Of a stretch of DNA of 64,000 nucleotides, positions 8,097 to 17,436 are shown in pieces. Every line of letters starts with the position of its first letter. The stretch's first letter is position 1. A program made the position numbers and the translations under genes. Source of the DNA: JACSRF01 sp963695505 (GTDB lineage Bacteria > Chloroflexota > Anaerolineae > Promineifilales > Promineifilaceae); contig CAVOGX010000014.1 in assembly GCA_963695505.1 (NCBI GenBank), positions 558,001-622,000 of the forward strand, given 5' to 3'. The notes beneath the pieces are model-generated. The model ran no database searches and was not told the origin of the DNA. It saw only the letters and a list, made by a program, of their open reading frames with translations.

Positions 8097-8999
8097 CTAT
8101 GACCTTCCTAACAAATTTAACAATCTATCTGGCCTGTCAGTGATCAGACCATTGACCCCAATCTCCAACAGCCGCTGCATATCCGCAGTTTCATTGATCG
8201 TCCAGACGTGGACGGCAACACCATGGGCATTTGCCGCCCGCACAAAGCGCGGCGTCACGACCTGCACTTCGCCCAGCACCGGCAGCGTAGAGCGCTCTGG
8301 CACCTGAATTGCCGCATCCGGGGCAGAGAAAGTTGCCCCCAAGCCCAGACTGTTTAATATCCAAAAAGTCTGAATCTCATTGCGGGCCAGCGATGTGCGC
8401 ACCTCTGGACATTCTGCACGCATTTCCAATACAGTTTCCTCGTGAAAAGAAGGCACCAGAACCTTGTCTGTCATGTTGTATTGGCGTAAAAGTTGGCAAA
8501 ATGGCAGGACGATTGACGGTTCAGCCTGCTTAATTTCAATATTCATAAGCATATCAGGGTAAGCTTGAAAAAGTTCTACCAGGGCTGGTACCTGAATGCC
8601 TTGTCCCCGATATGGATACGTTTGCCCATCATCGTTCGTCCAGTAGTATCCGGCATCCAGCTCTCGAATCTCAGCAAAGGTCATCTCTTTTATGGTGCCG
8701 GTGCCATCAGTAGTTCTGTCGACGGTATCATCGTGCATAACCACAATCACGGCATCGCTGGTAGCATGGATGTCCATCTCCAGGACATCAACACCCAGTT
8801 CTACAGCATGGGCAAATGCACTCATCGTGTTGCTAGGGCGCAGTTCCTCACCACCCTGATGGGCTATTACCAGCGGCCCGCCATCGGCCGCCAACAGAAA
8901 GGAGTGGTCAGCTACTGGGCGAGCCCGGACAACAAAGGCGGTGTAGGTCAGTGCGGCAGCAGTGGCGATGATTATCAGGATTCTGGTTAGCGTGTTCAT
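8097..8999 (-). CDS. Glycerophosphodiester phosphodiesterase (GDPD), membrane-anchored or exported
   Basis: The protein has 300 residues. A hydrophobic N-terminus (ILIIIATAAALTYTAFVV) is a signal peptide or anchor. The GDPD TIM barrel follows: VIAHQGGEELRPSNT carries the first catalytic histidine, LEMDIHATSD the metal-binding acids, and VMHDDTVDRTTDGTG the second histidine. MNIEIKQ and the C-terminal VWTINETADM and GLITDRPD complete the family pattern. The enzyme hydrolyses glycerophosphodiesters from lipid turnover to glycerol-3-phosphate and an alcohol, outside the membrane. A GGAGG site precedes the ATG at 8999. The selenoprotein gene follows it on the same strand. Confidence 0.9.
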   Translation of the reverse strand: MNTLTRILIIIATAAALTYTAFVVRARPVADHSFLLAADGGPLVIAHQGGEELRPSNTMSAFAHAVELGVDVLEMDIHATSDAVIVVMHDDTVDRTTDGTGTIKEMTFAEIRELDAGYYWTNDDGQTYPYRGQGIQVPALVELFQAYPDMLMNIEIKQAEPSIVLPFCQLLRQYNMTDKVLVPSFHEETVLEMRAECPEVRTSLARNEIQTFWILNSLGLGATFSAPDAAIQVPERSTLPVLGEVQVVTPRFVRAANAHGVAVHVWTINETADMQRLLEIGVNGLITDRPDRLLNLLGRS

Positions 9000-9056
9000 G
9001 GATTGCCTCCGGAATTTTTTGGCACCATTGTAGCGGGTAATGAGCGCCGGTTAAAG

Positions 9057-9070
9057 GAAACGGCCGTTTC
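9057..9070. repeat. Extended copy of the genome-wide ACGGCCGT palindrome
   Basis: GAAACGGCCGTTTC is a perfect 14-base palindrome. The core octamer ACGGCCGT occurs about 70 times by eye in this window, in genes and spacers, often with GAA upstream and TTC downstream. Confidence 0.9.
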
Positions 9071-9103
9071 CCCACCCACCTCCTGCAACACCACGGCAAA
9101 ATC

Positions 9104-9132
9104 TTGACAACCCGCTCTGCCTCAGCTACCAT
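9104..9132 (+). promoter_or_regulatory. Promoter of tRNA-Ala(CGC)
   Basis: A perfect TTGACA, a 17-base gap and TACCAT lie 13 bases before the tRNA. Confidence 0.75.
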
Positions 9133-9145
9133 ACCCTTCGCCTCT

Positions 9146-9221
<76 letters not shown>

Positions 9222-9234
9222 GATAGCTAAAAGG

Positions 9235-9257
9235 CCGGGTTGCACAACCCGGTTTTT
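9235..9257 (+). terminator. Terminator after tRNA-Ala(CGC)
   Basis: CCGGGTTG and CAACCCGG pair around a two-base CA loop, followed by five T. Confidence 0.85.
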
Positions 9258-9508
9258 GTTGACAACCTCATAAGTAAAGGCAACGAACAGGAGTAGTAAG
9301 TACACCAATCCCTTAGAGAGCTGTACCATGGCTGAAAGTGCAGCAACCGTACCGAACTCGCCTGTGAGCCGCTCTGGTGAAAGCCGGTATTCCGTATTCA
9401 ATTTTCAGCAACTCCTGAGACTAAACACCGATTACTGAATACTAAACACTAGCCAGCGCCGTATCGCACACGTTACGTGCCTCGAGTGGGTAGTTAAGCT
9501 GGAAACCA

Positions 9509-9537
9509 TTGTCAATTTCACAAGAGTGTGCTAAATT
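9509..9537 (+). promoter_or_regulatory. Possible internal promoter for tRNA-Ala(GGC)
   Basis: TTGTCA, a 17-base gap and TAAATT lie 18 bases before the tRNA and inside the T-box leader. Confidence 0.5.
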
Positions 9538-9555
9538 ATGCGACCTTTGTGGCAT

Positions 9556-9628
9556 GGGCCTGTAGCTCAGTTGGGAGAGCACCACAATGGCATTGTGGGG
9601 GTCAAGGGTTCGAGTCCCTTCAGGTCCA
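9556..9628 (+). tRNA. tRNA-Ala (anticodon GGC), nested in the T-box leader
   Basis: A full cloverleaf nearly identical in acceptor and D-arm to the tRNA at 9146, again with G3-U70. The anticodon loop is AUGGCAU on a CCACA/UGUGG stem. CCA is not encoded. Only 19 bases separate its end from the T-box antiterminator, so the T-box terminator is the first terminator after this tRNA. Confidence 0.95.
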
Positions 9629-9664
9629 CTAACCAGATTTCTACCAATCAGAGTGGTACCGCGG

Positions 9665-9701
9665 AATTCCTCTTTCGTCTCTGAACGAAAGGGGAATTTT
9701 T
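9665..9701 (+). terminator. T-box attenuator terminator
   Basis: A stem of AATTCCTCTTTCGT and ACGAAAGGGGAATT encloses the loop CTCTGA and runs into a T-tract. The loop is the 3' strand of the antiterminator, so the two structures exclude each other. Confidence 0.85.
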
Positions 9702-9719
9702 GTTTGAGGAGGCAGTCAT

Positions 9720-10331
9720 ATGCAGGCCCCAGCAACCATGAATCATTTCTTTATTGAAACCGAATTTGGCAAGATATATGCCGCAGCGGCTGGCGAACCA
9801 GCCCAACCCCTGGTGCTTGGCCTGCATGGGTGGAGCCAGCGCAATGGCTGGCACACCTGGGAACCTCTGTTAGTTCCCCTGGCCGAGGCTGGTTATTACA
9901 CTGTGAGCATCGACATGCCCGGCTGGGGCAAAAGCGTTCCTACCCGGGCCGATACCATTACCCGGAGCTTCGCCACCCGCGTAGTGCTGGCTGTGCTAGA
10001 CGGGCTAGGCCATCAAGAAGCTGCGCTGATGGGTAAAAGCTGGGGTGGCGGCATTGCCCTGGCCCTGGCCCTGGCGCGGCCGGAACGGGTAACCAAGCTT
10101 ATCCTGAGCGCGCCTGCTTTTCGGGAACTCCACGAATTGCCCGGCCTGCAGCAGCCTGTGCTGCTGGTTTGGTCCGAAGATGATCCGGTCATTCCCGTGA
10201 CCTATGCCGCCCAATTTACCACAGCCATTCCCGGCTGCACTTTGATTACCTACCCCACCGGCGGGCACAGCGCGGCCCCCAAAAATGCCGCCGAATTCGC
10301 ACCGGAAGCGATTCGGTTTTTAGACCAATAA
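9720..10331 (+). CDS. Alpha/beta hydrolase
   Basis: The protein has 203 residues. It shows the oxyanion-side GLHGWSQ, the nucleophile elbow GKSWGGG, the acid in VWSEDDPVIP and the histidine in TGGHSAAP, so a complete Ser-Asp-His triad. The short length without a cap domain resembles ABHD14/CIB-type or small esterase-like hydrolases; the substrate is unknown. GAGGAGG lies seven bases before the ATG at 9720. It sits between the leucine T-box and leuS, so it is expected to rise under leucine-tRNA limitation, although an enzymatic link to leucine is not evident. Confidence 0.8.
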   Translation: MQAPATMNHFFIETEFGKIYAAAAGEPAQPLVLGLHGWSQRNGWHTWEPLLVPLAEAGYYTVSIDMPGWGKSVPTRADTITRSFATRVVLAVLDGLGHQEAALMGKSWGGGIALALALARPERVTKLILSAPAFRELHELPGLQQPVLLVWSEDDPVIPVTYAAQFTTAIPGCTLITYPTGGHSAAPKNAAEFAPEAIRFLDQ

Positions 10332-10395
10332 TGATTATCGATTGATGAACCAATCCCTAACCAGGAATTTTCAACCTTTCCAGGAGAACGCGTGA

Positions 10396-12859
10396 ATGAG
10401 TGAGTACACCCCCCAAGAACTAGAACCCAAATGGCAGGCCAAATGGGAAGAAACCGGCCTGTACCGGCAGGAAATTGACCACAGCAAACCCAAGCATTAT
10501 GCCCTGACCATGCTGCCCTATCCGTCAGGCGATTTGCACATTGGCCATTGGTACGCCATGACGCCGTCCGATGCCCGCGCCCGCTACATGCGCATGAAAG
10601 GGTACAACGTGCTGTTCCCCATGGGCTTCGACGCTTTTGGGCTGCCGGCCGAAAATGCGGCCATCAAAAATCAGGTGCATCCCAAAAAGTGGACCTACGC
10701 CAACATCGAACGCATGCGCGGCCAATTGCACAGCATGGGCGCGATGTTTGATTGGGAGCGAGAAGCGGTTTCTTCTGACCCTTCCTATTACAAATGGACC
10801 CAATGGTTTTTCAAGAAGCTGTATGAATTGAACCTGGCTTACCGGCAGGAAGCGGCCGTAGACTTTTGCCCTTCTTGCAACACGACCCTGGCCCGCGAAC
10901 AGGTGTGGGGCGATGACCGCCACTGCGAACGCTGCGGCACGCCGGTCATCAAAAAAGAACTGGAGCAGTGGTTCTTCAAGACGACCGATTACGCCGAGGA
11001 ACTGCTGGATTTCAGCCAGATTGACTGGCCGGAGCGGGTGAAAGTGATGCAGACTAACTGGATCGGCCGTTCCGAAGGCGCGGAGGTGGTGTTCAAGACG
11101 GAAACCGGCGGGCATGACATGCCTATCTTCACCACGCGGCCCGACACGCTGTGGGGCGCCACCTTCATGGTCATGGCCCCAGAGCATCCGCTGGTGGATG
11201 AAGTGACCACGCCGGAACAGGAAACGGCCGTTGCCGCATACCGCAGCCAGGCCGCACGCCTGAGCGACATTGACCGCGAGTCGGCCGAGCGCGAGAAAAC
11301 CGGCGTCTTTACCGGCGCTTACGCCATCAATCCCGTCAACCAGGAGCGCATTCCTATTTGGGTGGCCGACTACGTGCTGATGGGTTACGGCTTCGGGGCG
11401 ATTATGGCCGTGCCTGCTCACGATCAGCGTGACTTCGAGTTTGCGCGCAAGTTTGGCCTGCCCATCATTCCCGTTATTGCCCCGCCGGAAGGCGAGTTGG
11501 TAGAGCCAGAGATGACCGAATCCTATGTGGGGCCGGGCGTCATGGTCAACAGCGGGCCGATCAACGGTACGGCCGTAACCGATGACAAAGGGCGTAAAAA
11601 CCCATCTGTGGCCGCGGCTCTAGACTGGCTGGAAGCCAACAACGCCGGCAAAGAGGCCATCAACTACCGCCTGCGCGACTGGCTCATTAGCCGCCAGCGC
11701 TACTGGGGCGCGCCCATTCCGATGATTTACTGCGACGACTGCGGTACTGTGCCGGTGCCCGACGAGGAGCTGCCGGTGCTGCTGCCGGACGACGTGGAAT
11801 TTATGCCCACCGGCGAAAGTCCGCTGAAGCTGAATCCCGGCTGGTACGAGGTGCCTTGCCCCACCTGTGGCAAGAAAGCCATGCGCGAAACCGACACCAT
11901 GGACACCTTCATGTGCTCATCCTGGTACCAATACCGCTATCTCAGTCCCGATTACGACGAAGGGCCATTCGACCCGGCGGAAGGCGCATACTGGCTGCCC
12001 GTGGACCAATACACCGGCGGCATCGAACACGCCACTATGCACCTGATTTACACCCGCTTTTTCACCAAAGCGATGCGCGAGATGGGGCTGGTGAATTTCG
12101 CTGAGCCGATGCTGGCGCTGTACAACCAGGGCATGGTGCTGGGCGAAGACAATGAGAAGATGTCTAAGTCGCGCGGCAACGTGGTAGCGCCCGACAATTT
12201 GGTGGCCAAATATGGCGCGGACACGGTGCGCACCTACCTGATGTTTTTCGCCAAGTGGGACCAGGGCGGGCCGTGGAACTACGACGGCATTAAGGGGCCG
12301 CAGCGCCTGCTCAATGACGTATGGGAGCTAGCCCAAGCAGATTACACGCCAAAAGTTGAAGATGAAAATGCCACCCGCAGCCTGCGCCGCAAGACCCACC
12401 AGATCATTCGCAAGGTGGGACAGGATTTGGAGAGCTTCTCCTTTAATACGGCCGTTGCCGCCATCATGGAAATGCGTAACAGCATGCAGGAAGCCCTGCG
12501 CAGCGCCAGCGCCACCACCGCCGCCTGGAACGAAGCCATCGACAATCTGCTGCTGCTGCTGGCCCCTATTGCGCCCCATATGACCGAAGAGTTGTGGGCA
12601 CAGCGCGGCGGCGCCTACAGCATTCACCAGCAGCCCTGGCCGGAATGGGACGCCGACGATTGCCAAAGAAGAGACCCTGATCCTGGTGGTGCAGGTCAAT
12701 GGCAAGGTGCGCGACCGCATCGAAGCCCCCGCCGGTACGCCGGACGAAGAACTCAAGTTGATGGCGCTGGCTTCGGAGAACGTGCAGCGCCACCTGGACG
12801 GTAAAGCGCCGCGCAAGGTCATTGTCGTCAAGGGGAAGCTGGTGAATATCGTGAAGTGA
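10396..12859 (+). CDS. leuS: Leucyl-tRNA synthetase (frameshifted near the 3' end)
   Basis: A class I synthetase that charges tRNA-Leu. It has the HIGH motif in SGDLHIGHWYAM, the editing-domain block FTTRPDTLWGATFM, the zinc-type CxxC pairs in CPSCNTT and CERCGTP, and KMSKS in EKMSKSRGNV. At about 12650-12660 the frame breaks. The correct C-terminal domain (LILVVQVNGKVRDRIE, then VIVVKGKLVNIVK) continues one base over and ends at TGA 12857-12859, giving about 820 residues in all. The unshifted frame would end at 12804 with an unrelated tail. The gene is essential, so an assembly indel is likely. A leucine T-box lies upstream. Confidence 0.93.
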
Positions 12860-12886
12860 TCCGGGGGAGCCCACAAGGAGAGAGGT

Positions 12887-14089
12887 ATGGAAAAGAGTCA
12901 GCCTGTACGCATAACGGCCGTTAAACGCATTCCCATCTTGCTGTTCCTGGTTGCTGCCACGTTGATCGGTTCCTTTCTGCTCTTGGGTCTATTGCTCAAT
13001 TTAGAAGATTCAGCAGATGTTCACTTTAGTTTTCTCCTTACATTCTTCTGTCTGCCTTTGATTATCTTCGTCATCCCGCTGTTCATGTTCGGTAGTGAAA
13101 AAAGAGAAAGTAGGGCCAGGCCGAGATTGCTAGAATTTTTCCTGGCTGGCGTTGGCGCTATTTTTCCGTCGGCAATTATGACAGCTTTGATGTGGGTGCT
13201 TTGGTGGATCCTCTACGGCCTGTTTTTTCTATTTGCACCCGATGATCCCTTTGGCGTTCCCTTCAATATCGCGAGCACAATTGTCACTTTCCTGGCTTTG
13301 GGTCTGAGCGTCTTTCTCGTACGCGTAAATTGGCGCAATCTAATTGAGCAGCTTTATCCAGTTGTGGGAAATACCTCCGCTTTCGCAAAATTATCCCGCA
13401 CAAGCAAACTGTGGCTCCTCAAACGAGGTTTAGTAGTTGTTGCTCTGTTCATCGTAAGCGGCATCATATCAATAATGTTAATTGGTGTCTTTGGGAGCAC
13501 TGAGGGGTTTACGATAGTTGACCAATTTTTGTTTACTCTTTTACTTTTTATTGTGCAGGTCTTCCTGGTCAGCCTTAGCGCCTGGCTTTGGCTGCGCAAG
13601 CCGCCTGTGCCCCAAGGGTTGGAAGTCCCTCAAGAAATGCTACTTAGAATGCTCACGGCGCAGGGTTATAAGGTTTACGCGCTGCCGGATTTAATCAATC
13701 ACCCTGAACGGCAGGGTAAGATTGATGAAGCGTTTGTGGCCAGTGTTGATTTGATCGCCCGCAAAGATGAGCACAGCATGGTGATCGACATTCTGACTTC
13801 TGTGGAAACGCTGCAACCCCCGGATTGGAACGATGCGGCCGCCTTTAAAACGGCCGTCTGGTATTTAAGCAGCCAATTAAATCTGCCCACCCCCATTGAG
13901 GCTAGATTCTTCCTTGTAGACATCACCCCTGAAGACAGCTTGCTCGCATTTGCCACTGCGTATGACATCCAAATCCAGCACACTACAAACGGCATTCTGC
14001 TCGATGCTTTAGCCAATGATGCAACTTGGCAGCAAATAGCTGCGTCGTGGTTTAAATCCGCATCTTTACCGGAGGCCAATGATGAGTAA
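12887..14089 (+). CDS. Polytopic membrane protein with cytoplasmic C-terminal domain
   Basis: The protein has 400 residues. About six or seven hydrophobic segments fill the first ~240 (ILLFLVAATLIGSFLLLG; IMTALMWVLWWILYGLFFLF and others). A soluble ~150-residue domain follows (MLTAQGYKVYALPD, VASVDLIARKDEHSMVIDI, RFFLVDITPED). The strand-D-strand spacing of that domain is reminiscent of restriction-endonuclease folds, but no ExK pair is seen, so this is only a suggestion. No family is recognised. Its stop overlaps the start of the next gene by eight bases, so the two are translated together and probably work together. Confidence 0.6.
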   Translation: MEKSQPVRITAVKRIPILLFLVAATLIGSFLLLGLLLNLEDSADVHFSFLLTFFCLPLIIFVIPLFMFGSEKRESRARPRLLEFFLAGVGAIFPSAIMTALMWVLWWILYGLFFLFAPDDPFGVPFNIASTIVTFLALGLSVFLVRVNWRNLIEQLYPVVGNTSAFAKLSRTSKLWLLKRGLVVVALFIVSGIISIMLIGVFGSTEGFTIVDQFLFTLLLFIVQVFLVSLSAWLWLRKPPVPQGLEVPQEMLLRMLTAQGYKVYALPDLINHPERQGKIDEAFVASVDLIARKDEHSMVIDILTSVETLQPPDWNDAAAFKTAVWYLSSQLNLPTPIEARFFLVDITPEDSLLAFATAYDIQIQHTTNGILLDALANDATWQQIAASWFKSASLPEANDE

Positions 14090-14933
14090 AACCCCCAAAA
14101 GTATTGGCAAAACCGATGATACACTTACAAAGATTGTCACCAGAGCAGCCAGAGGTACAACCAAAACTTTGGGCCAGCCCAAAGAGACCGCAGCAGGAAA
14201 ATCAACGCCGGCAGCCGCGCCAGAAGTCACCCTGGACAACCTGTTACTGATTCCTAAAATCATTCAGCTCCTCGGACCAGCCTTAGAAAAGCTTGGCTTC
14301 CCACTCAAGGAATCCAAAACGGCCAATAAATTTACCCTCAAGATGATACGCCATCACGTGATTGAAACCAGCAATGGCAAAATCGCCTTGATTTACGTGG
14401 CCCCTGAAATTTTGCAGGGGTTCCGGTCGGAGATAACGAACCTGGGTTTTGTTTTCGTCGAAGAGTTCAAATTGGGCGCTTTTATTTTTTCCCTGGCCAG
14501 TGATTTGCAAATGGAATATCAACCGACGATTGAATCCTGGCAAGTGATCTTTCAAAATGTAGCCATATTTCTCGAGGATGCTATTGCGAAATTTGAGAAG
14601 ATGGATGAAGAGTTCTTGCAAGGTGAGCTCAAAAAGAGGTTTGCGCTTCCTGATAGTGCGGCCGCGGCAGAAAACGAGGAAATGCCTGCTTATGATCATC
14701 AAAAATTGTTTAGCCTGATCAAGCAATCCTTTAGCCGTGATGACTTGAACACAATCTGTTTTTTACTAGATCCAGAGTTGTCTTTTGATGATATTCGCGG
14801 AACGGCCACATTTGAAGCGGGCATTACCGCGCTAATCCAACATTGCCAGCGCAAACAGCAACTGCTACGGCTTGTTGAATTGTGCAAAGAAAAGCGACCA
14901 GAAGAACCCTGGGATGTATTCCCAAAGAATTGA
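14082..14933 (+). CDS. Protein with putative effector-associated (EAD7-like) C-terminal domain
   Basis: About 283 residues. The first ~45 are low-complexity and basic. A middle domain of unknown type follows (IPKIIQLLGPALEKLGF, IALIYVAPEILQGF, LGAFIFSLASDLQMEY). The last ~70 residues (LFSLIKQSFSRDDLNTICFLL, then TALIQHCQRKQQLLRLVELC and KRPEEPW) have the spacing of effector-associated domain 7, a helical adaptor module found in bacterial conflict and signalling systems; that match is by eye. The second of two adjacent ATGs is used because GGAGG then lies six bases upstream. It is coupled to the membrane protein before it. Confidence 0.55.
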   Translation: MSKTPKSIGKTDDTLTKIVTRAARGTTKTLGQPKETAAGKSTPAAAPEVTLDNLLLIPKIIQLLGPALEKLGFPLKESKTANKFTLKMIRHHVIETSNGKIALIYVAPEILQGFRSEITNLGFVFVEEFKLGAFIFSLASDLQMEYQPTIESWQVIFQNVAIFLEDAIAKFEKMDEEFLQGELKKRFALPDSAAAAENEEMPAYDHQKLFSLIKQSFSRDDLNTICFLLDPELSFDDIRGTATFEAGITALIQHCQRKQQLLRLVELCKEKRPEEPWDVFPKN

Positions 14934-14952
14934 CAGGTTCAAATACCCACAA

Positions 14953-14982
14953 GCCGCCCTGCCGCGCACCGGGTGGCTTTTT
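14953..14982 (+). terminator. Terminator after the EAD7-like gene
   Basis: GCCGCCC pairs with GGGTGGC around an 11-base loop, followed by a short T-run. Confidence 0.7.
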
Positions 14983-15072
14983 CAGGGTTTGTTCACTTGA
15001 GGCGCTGGCAGGCTGTGCTAGAACGCCAAATGCTGGGGAGCCTGGAAAAGAGAAAAAACAGGAGTAGTTACT

Positions 15073-15279
15073 ATGGAACAAGATGTAGCAATGCATAAGC
15101 TGCGCAAAGCGCTGGCCACGCTGCCTCCCTCGGCCCACATGGAACTTATCGATTTTATAAATTATTTACAATTTAAGTACCAGACCAACGGCGAAACCTT
15201 AACCCACGCTGACGTGGTGGCAACGGAAGGCGGCAACGGCCGTTCCCAAAACAACGCTTACAAAGACAAACATGCCTGA
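15073..15279 (+). CDS. Small DUF2281-like protein
   Basis: 68 residues. The core LRKALATLPPSAHMELIDFINYL matches the short helical LPxxxxxExxDFIxFL pattern of DUF2281-type proteins, which are often encoded with toxins or signalling genes. The tail is hydrophilic. An AGGAGT site precedes the ATG. No partner toxin lies next to it; the histidine kinase gene follows after 26 bases. It could also be an orphan antitoxin-like fragment. Confidence 0.5.
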   Translation: MEQDVAMHKLRKALATLPPSAHMELIDFINYLQFKYQTNGETLTHADVVATEGGNGRSQNNAYKDKHA

Positions 15280-15305
15280 GTGGTAAAACCTAGCCCCGGC
15301 TGCCC

Positions 15306-17432
15306 ATGATCAAACGCATCCTCATCAGCCTCAGTCTCATCCTCCCCATAGGCTTCCTGATAGTCATGGCCCTGTTTCCTGACCTGGACGCGGCCATTCA
15401 TTATCCCCTGCTCCATTTTTACCTGGTTACTTTCTTCACCTTTGCTGCGGCAGTGGCAGCCTTGTTTACGGCCGTTACCCTGGGACCCGAAAGCGCACCC
15501 CGCCACCGGCTGCTGGCTACCGCCTTCGCTGCCATGGGGCTAATTTTCCTCATCCATGGCGTCACCACTCCCGAAGCCCTCCTTTTCACCGCCAACCCCG
15601 GCGTGCGCTGGGCCGCCTGGCTAACCCTTTTTGTGGGCGGGCTGGTCTTTGCTTTGGCTGCCTACGACGCCCCCGAACGGCCGTTATCCCTACGCCACAT
15701 CAACACCATCCATTGGGGGTTGGCCTTCTTTTACATCATCTTCGTTGACATCGTCGCCTTTGCCCCCCAGTGGCTCAGCTTCATAGACGCCCAGGCCGCG
15801 CCCTGGCACCAGCAGGCCGTCTATGGCTTGACGCTGCTCATCTGGCTTTACGCTACCTGGCGGTTGTGGCAAACCTGGCGTAAAACCAGAGAGCCTGTGG
15901 ACCAGGTTATGGCCCTGCTGGCAGCCTGGTTCGCCATCAGCACGGTCAGCCTGCACAGCTTTCCCATCTGGCACCTGAGCTGGTGGCTGTACCACATTCT
16001 GCTGCTCATGGGGGTGATTACAGCCGTTCTGGCCCTGGGCCGCACCTACGAACAACTGCGCCGCTTCCGTCTGACCCCCTACTACGCCGCCATCAGCCTC
16101 ATCGTCACCGCCGCTCTGGCTTTGCTCGCCTCCCATCTTTTCTCCCGTATCGTCGAAAACGACCTGCGCAGCCAGCTTTCGCAGCAAACCCTGCGCGTGG
16201 CGCAAAACCTGGCCATCAGCGTCGCCGGGGATATGCCCGAAAGCGCCGTACCGGAAAACCTCTCCCAGATGGCCGCCGACGCTATGCTCTTCCAGTCGGC
16301 AAACTGGGCCTCGCGCCTGGCCGGGCTGGAAATTGGGCTGGTGACCGTGTACGACGTAGACGGCACGGCCGTTTACCCCGACGAGATGCCACCCATGCCA
16401 CCCCCCGACGCCCAGCTACAAACAGCCCTAAATGGCGAACCCGCGGCCCTGTTCTTTACCGCCACAGATCCCCTTTTCCCCGGAGTCACCACCGACCGCT
16501 ACCTGCAAGCCTTTGCGCCCATTAATTCCGCCACAGGCACCATTGGCGTCCTCAGCACCGTGCAAGACCTGCCCACCCTGGTGCCCGCCGTCGTGCGCGC
16601 CCGGCTGCTGGGGCTGCTCATTGCCAGCGTTACCATGGGCCTGCTCTTCCTGGGCTTGCTGGTCATCGTGCGTCGCGCCGACCTGCTCATTACCGCCCGC
16701 AGCAACGAGCTGGCCAAAGCCTACGCCGACCTGCAGGCAGCCGAAGCTATGCGCGACGACCTGATGAGCATGATCGTCCACGACCTGCGCTCCCCCCTCA
16801 CCTCTGTCAGCCTCAGCCTGGACCTGCTGGAACGTTCCGTGGGCGACCCCAGCAGGGCGGAGTTCATGGACCGCTTTTTCAGCGGGGCGCGGGAATCCTT
16901 GCAGCAGATGCTCAGCCTTATCAGCCAGATTTTGGACGTGGCCCGCCTGGAAGCCGGGCAGCTCAAGCTGGAGCAGGAATTATTTTCCGCAGCCGACCTG
17001 CTGCAAGAAAAACAATCCCTCTTTTTGCTGCAAGCAGAGTCCAACAACAAGCAAATCCGGGTGGAAGCGCCCACCAATCTCTCCCCGGCCCGGGCTGACC
17101 GGGAGCTGGTGGGGCGGGTGCTGGAAAACCTGATTAGCAACGCCCTGAAGTACACGCGCCCCGGCGGCTGCATTGCCCTGCGCGCCAGCCAAAATGGCGC
17201 GGCGCTGCAAATTGACGTGGCCGACGATGGGGAAGGCATTGCTCCCCAGGCGGCCGCGCGCATTTTTGACAAGTTTTTTCAGGTGAAGGACGAGCACGGC
17301 AGACCCATTCGCCGCGGGGCGGGACTGGGCCTGAACTTTTGCCGGCTGGTGGTAGAAGCGCATAACGGCCGTATCTGGGTCGACAGCCAGCCCGGCCATG
17401 GCAGCACCTTCTCCTTCACCCTCCCCCTCTAA
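15306..17432 (+). CDS. Membrane sensor histidine kinase
   Basis: The protein has 708 residues. About eight hydrophobic segments occupy residues 1-285, an extracytoplasmic region of about 150 residues follows (VYDVDGTAVYPDEMPP), then another membrane helix near 440 and a short coiled coil. HisKA has its phospho-acceptor at His492 in MIVHDLRSPLTS. The ATPase domain has the N box ENLISNALKYTRPGG, G1 VADDGEGIAP, an F box around IFDKFFQ and G2 GAGLGLNFCRLV. It autophosphorylates in response to an unknown signal. No response regulator lies next to it, so its partner is elsewhere. Confidence 0.9.
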   Translation: MIKRILISLSLILPIGFLIVMALFPDLDAAIHYPLLHFYLVTFFTFAAAVAALFTAVTLGPESAPRHRLLATAFAAMGLIFLIHGVTTPEALLFTANPGVRWAAWLTLFVGGLVFALAAYDAPERPLSLRHINTIHWGLAFFYIIFVDIVAFAPQWLSFIDAQAAPWHQQAVYGLTLLIWLYATWRLWQTWRKTREPVDQVMALLAAWFAISTVSLHSFPIWHLSWWLYHILLLMGVITAVLALGRTYEQLRRFRLTPYYAAISLIVTAALALLASHLFSRIVENDLRSQLSQQTLRVAQNLAISVAGDMPESAVPENLSQMAADAMLFQSANWASRLAGLEIGLVTVYDVDGTAVYPDEMPPMPPPDAQLQTALNGEPAALFFTATDPLFPGVTTDRYLQAFAPINSATGTIGVLSTVQDLPTLVPAVVRARLLGLLIASVTMGLLFLGLLVIVRRADLLITARSNELAKAYADLQAAEAMRDDLMSMIVHDLRSPLTSVSLSLDLLERSVGDPSRAEFMDRFFSGARESLQQMLSLISQILDVARLEAGQLKLEQELFSAADLLQEKQSLFLLQAESNNKQIRVEAPTNLSPARADRELVGRVLENLISNALKYTRPGGCIALRASQNGAALQIDVADDGEGIAPQAAARIFDKFFQVKDEHGRPIRRGAGLGLNFCRLVVEAHNGRIWVDSQPGHGSTFSFTLPL

Positions 17433-17436
17433 AACC

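Larger units (their letters stand above)
9287..9701 (+). promoter_or_regulatory. Leucine T-box riboswitch leader, with a tRNA gene inside
   Basis: Stem I: ACAGG (9287-9291) pairs with CCUGU (9361-9365). Above it lies a specifier loop with the conserved AGUA on the 5' side and GAA-CUC-G on the 3' side. GUAC/GUAC and GCUG/CAGC stems carry an UUAGAGAG bulge and a GGCUGAAAG distal part. The specifier CUC (9357-9359) codes leucine. The T-box is AGAGUGGUACCGCGG (9650-9664): UCAGAG (9648-9653) pairs with CUCUGA (9679-9684) as antiterminator, and UGGU in the bulge fits the ACCA end of tRNA-Leu. The competing terminator is 9665-9701. It controls the hydrolase gene and leuS. Unusually, a complete tRNA-Ala gene lies between Stem I and the antiterminator. 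Confidence 0.85.
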
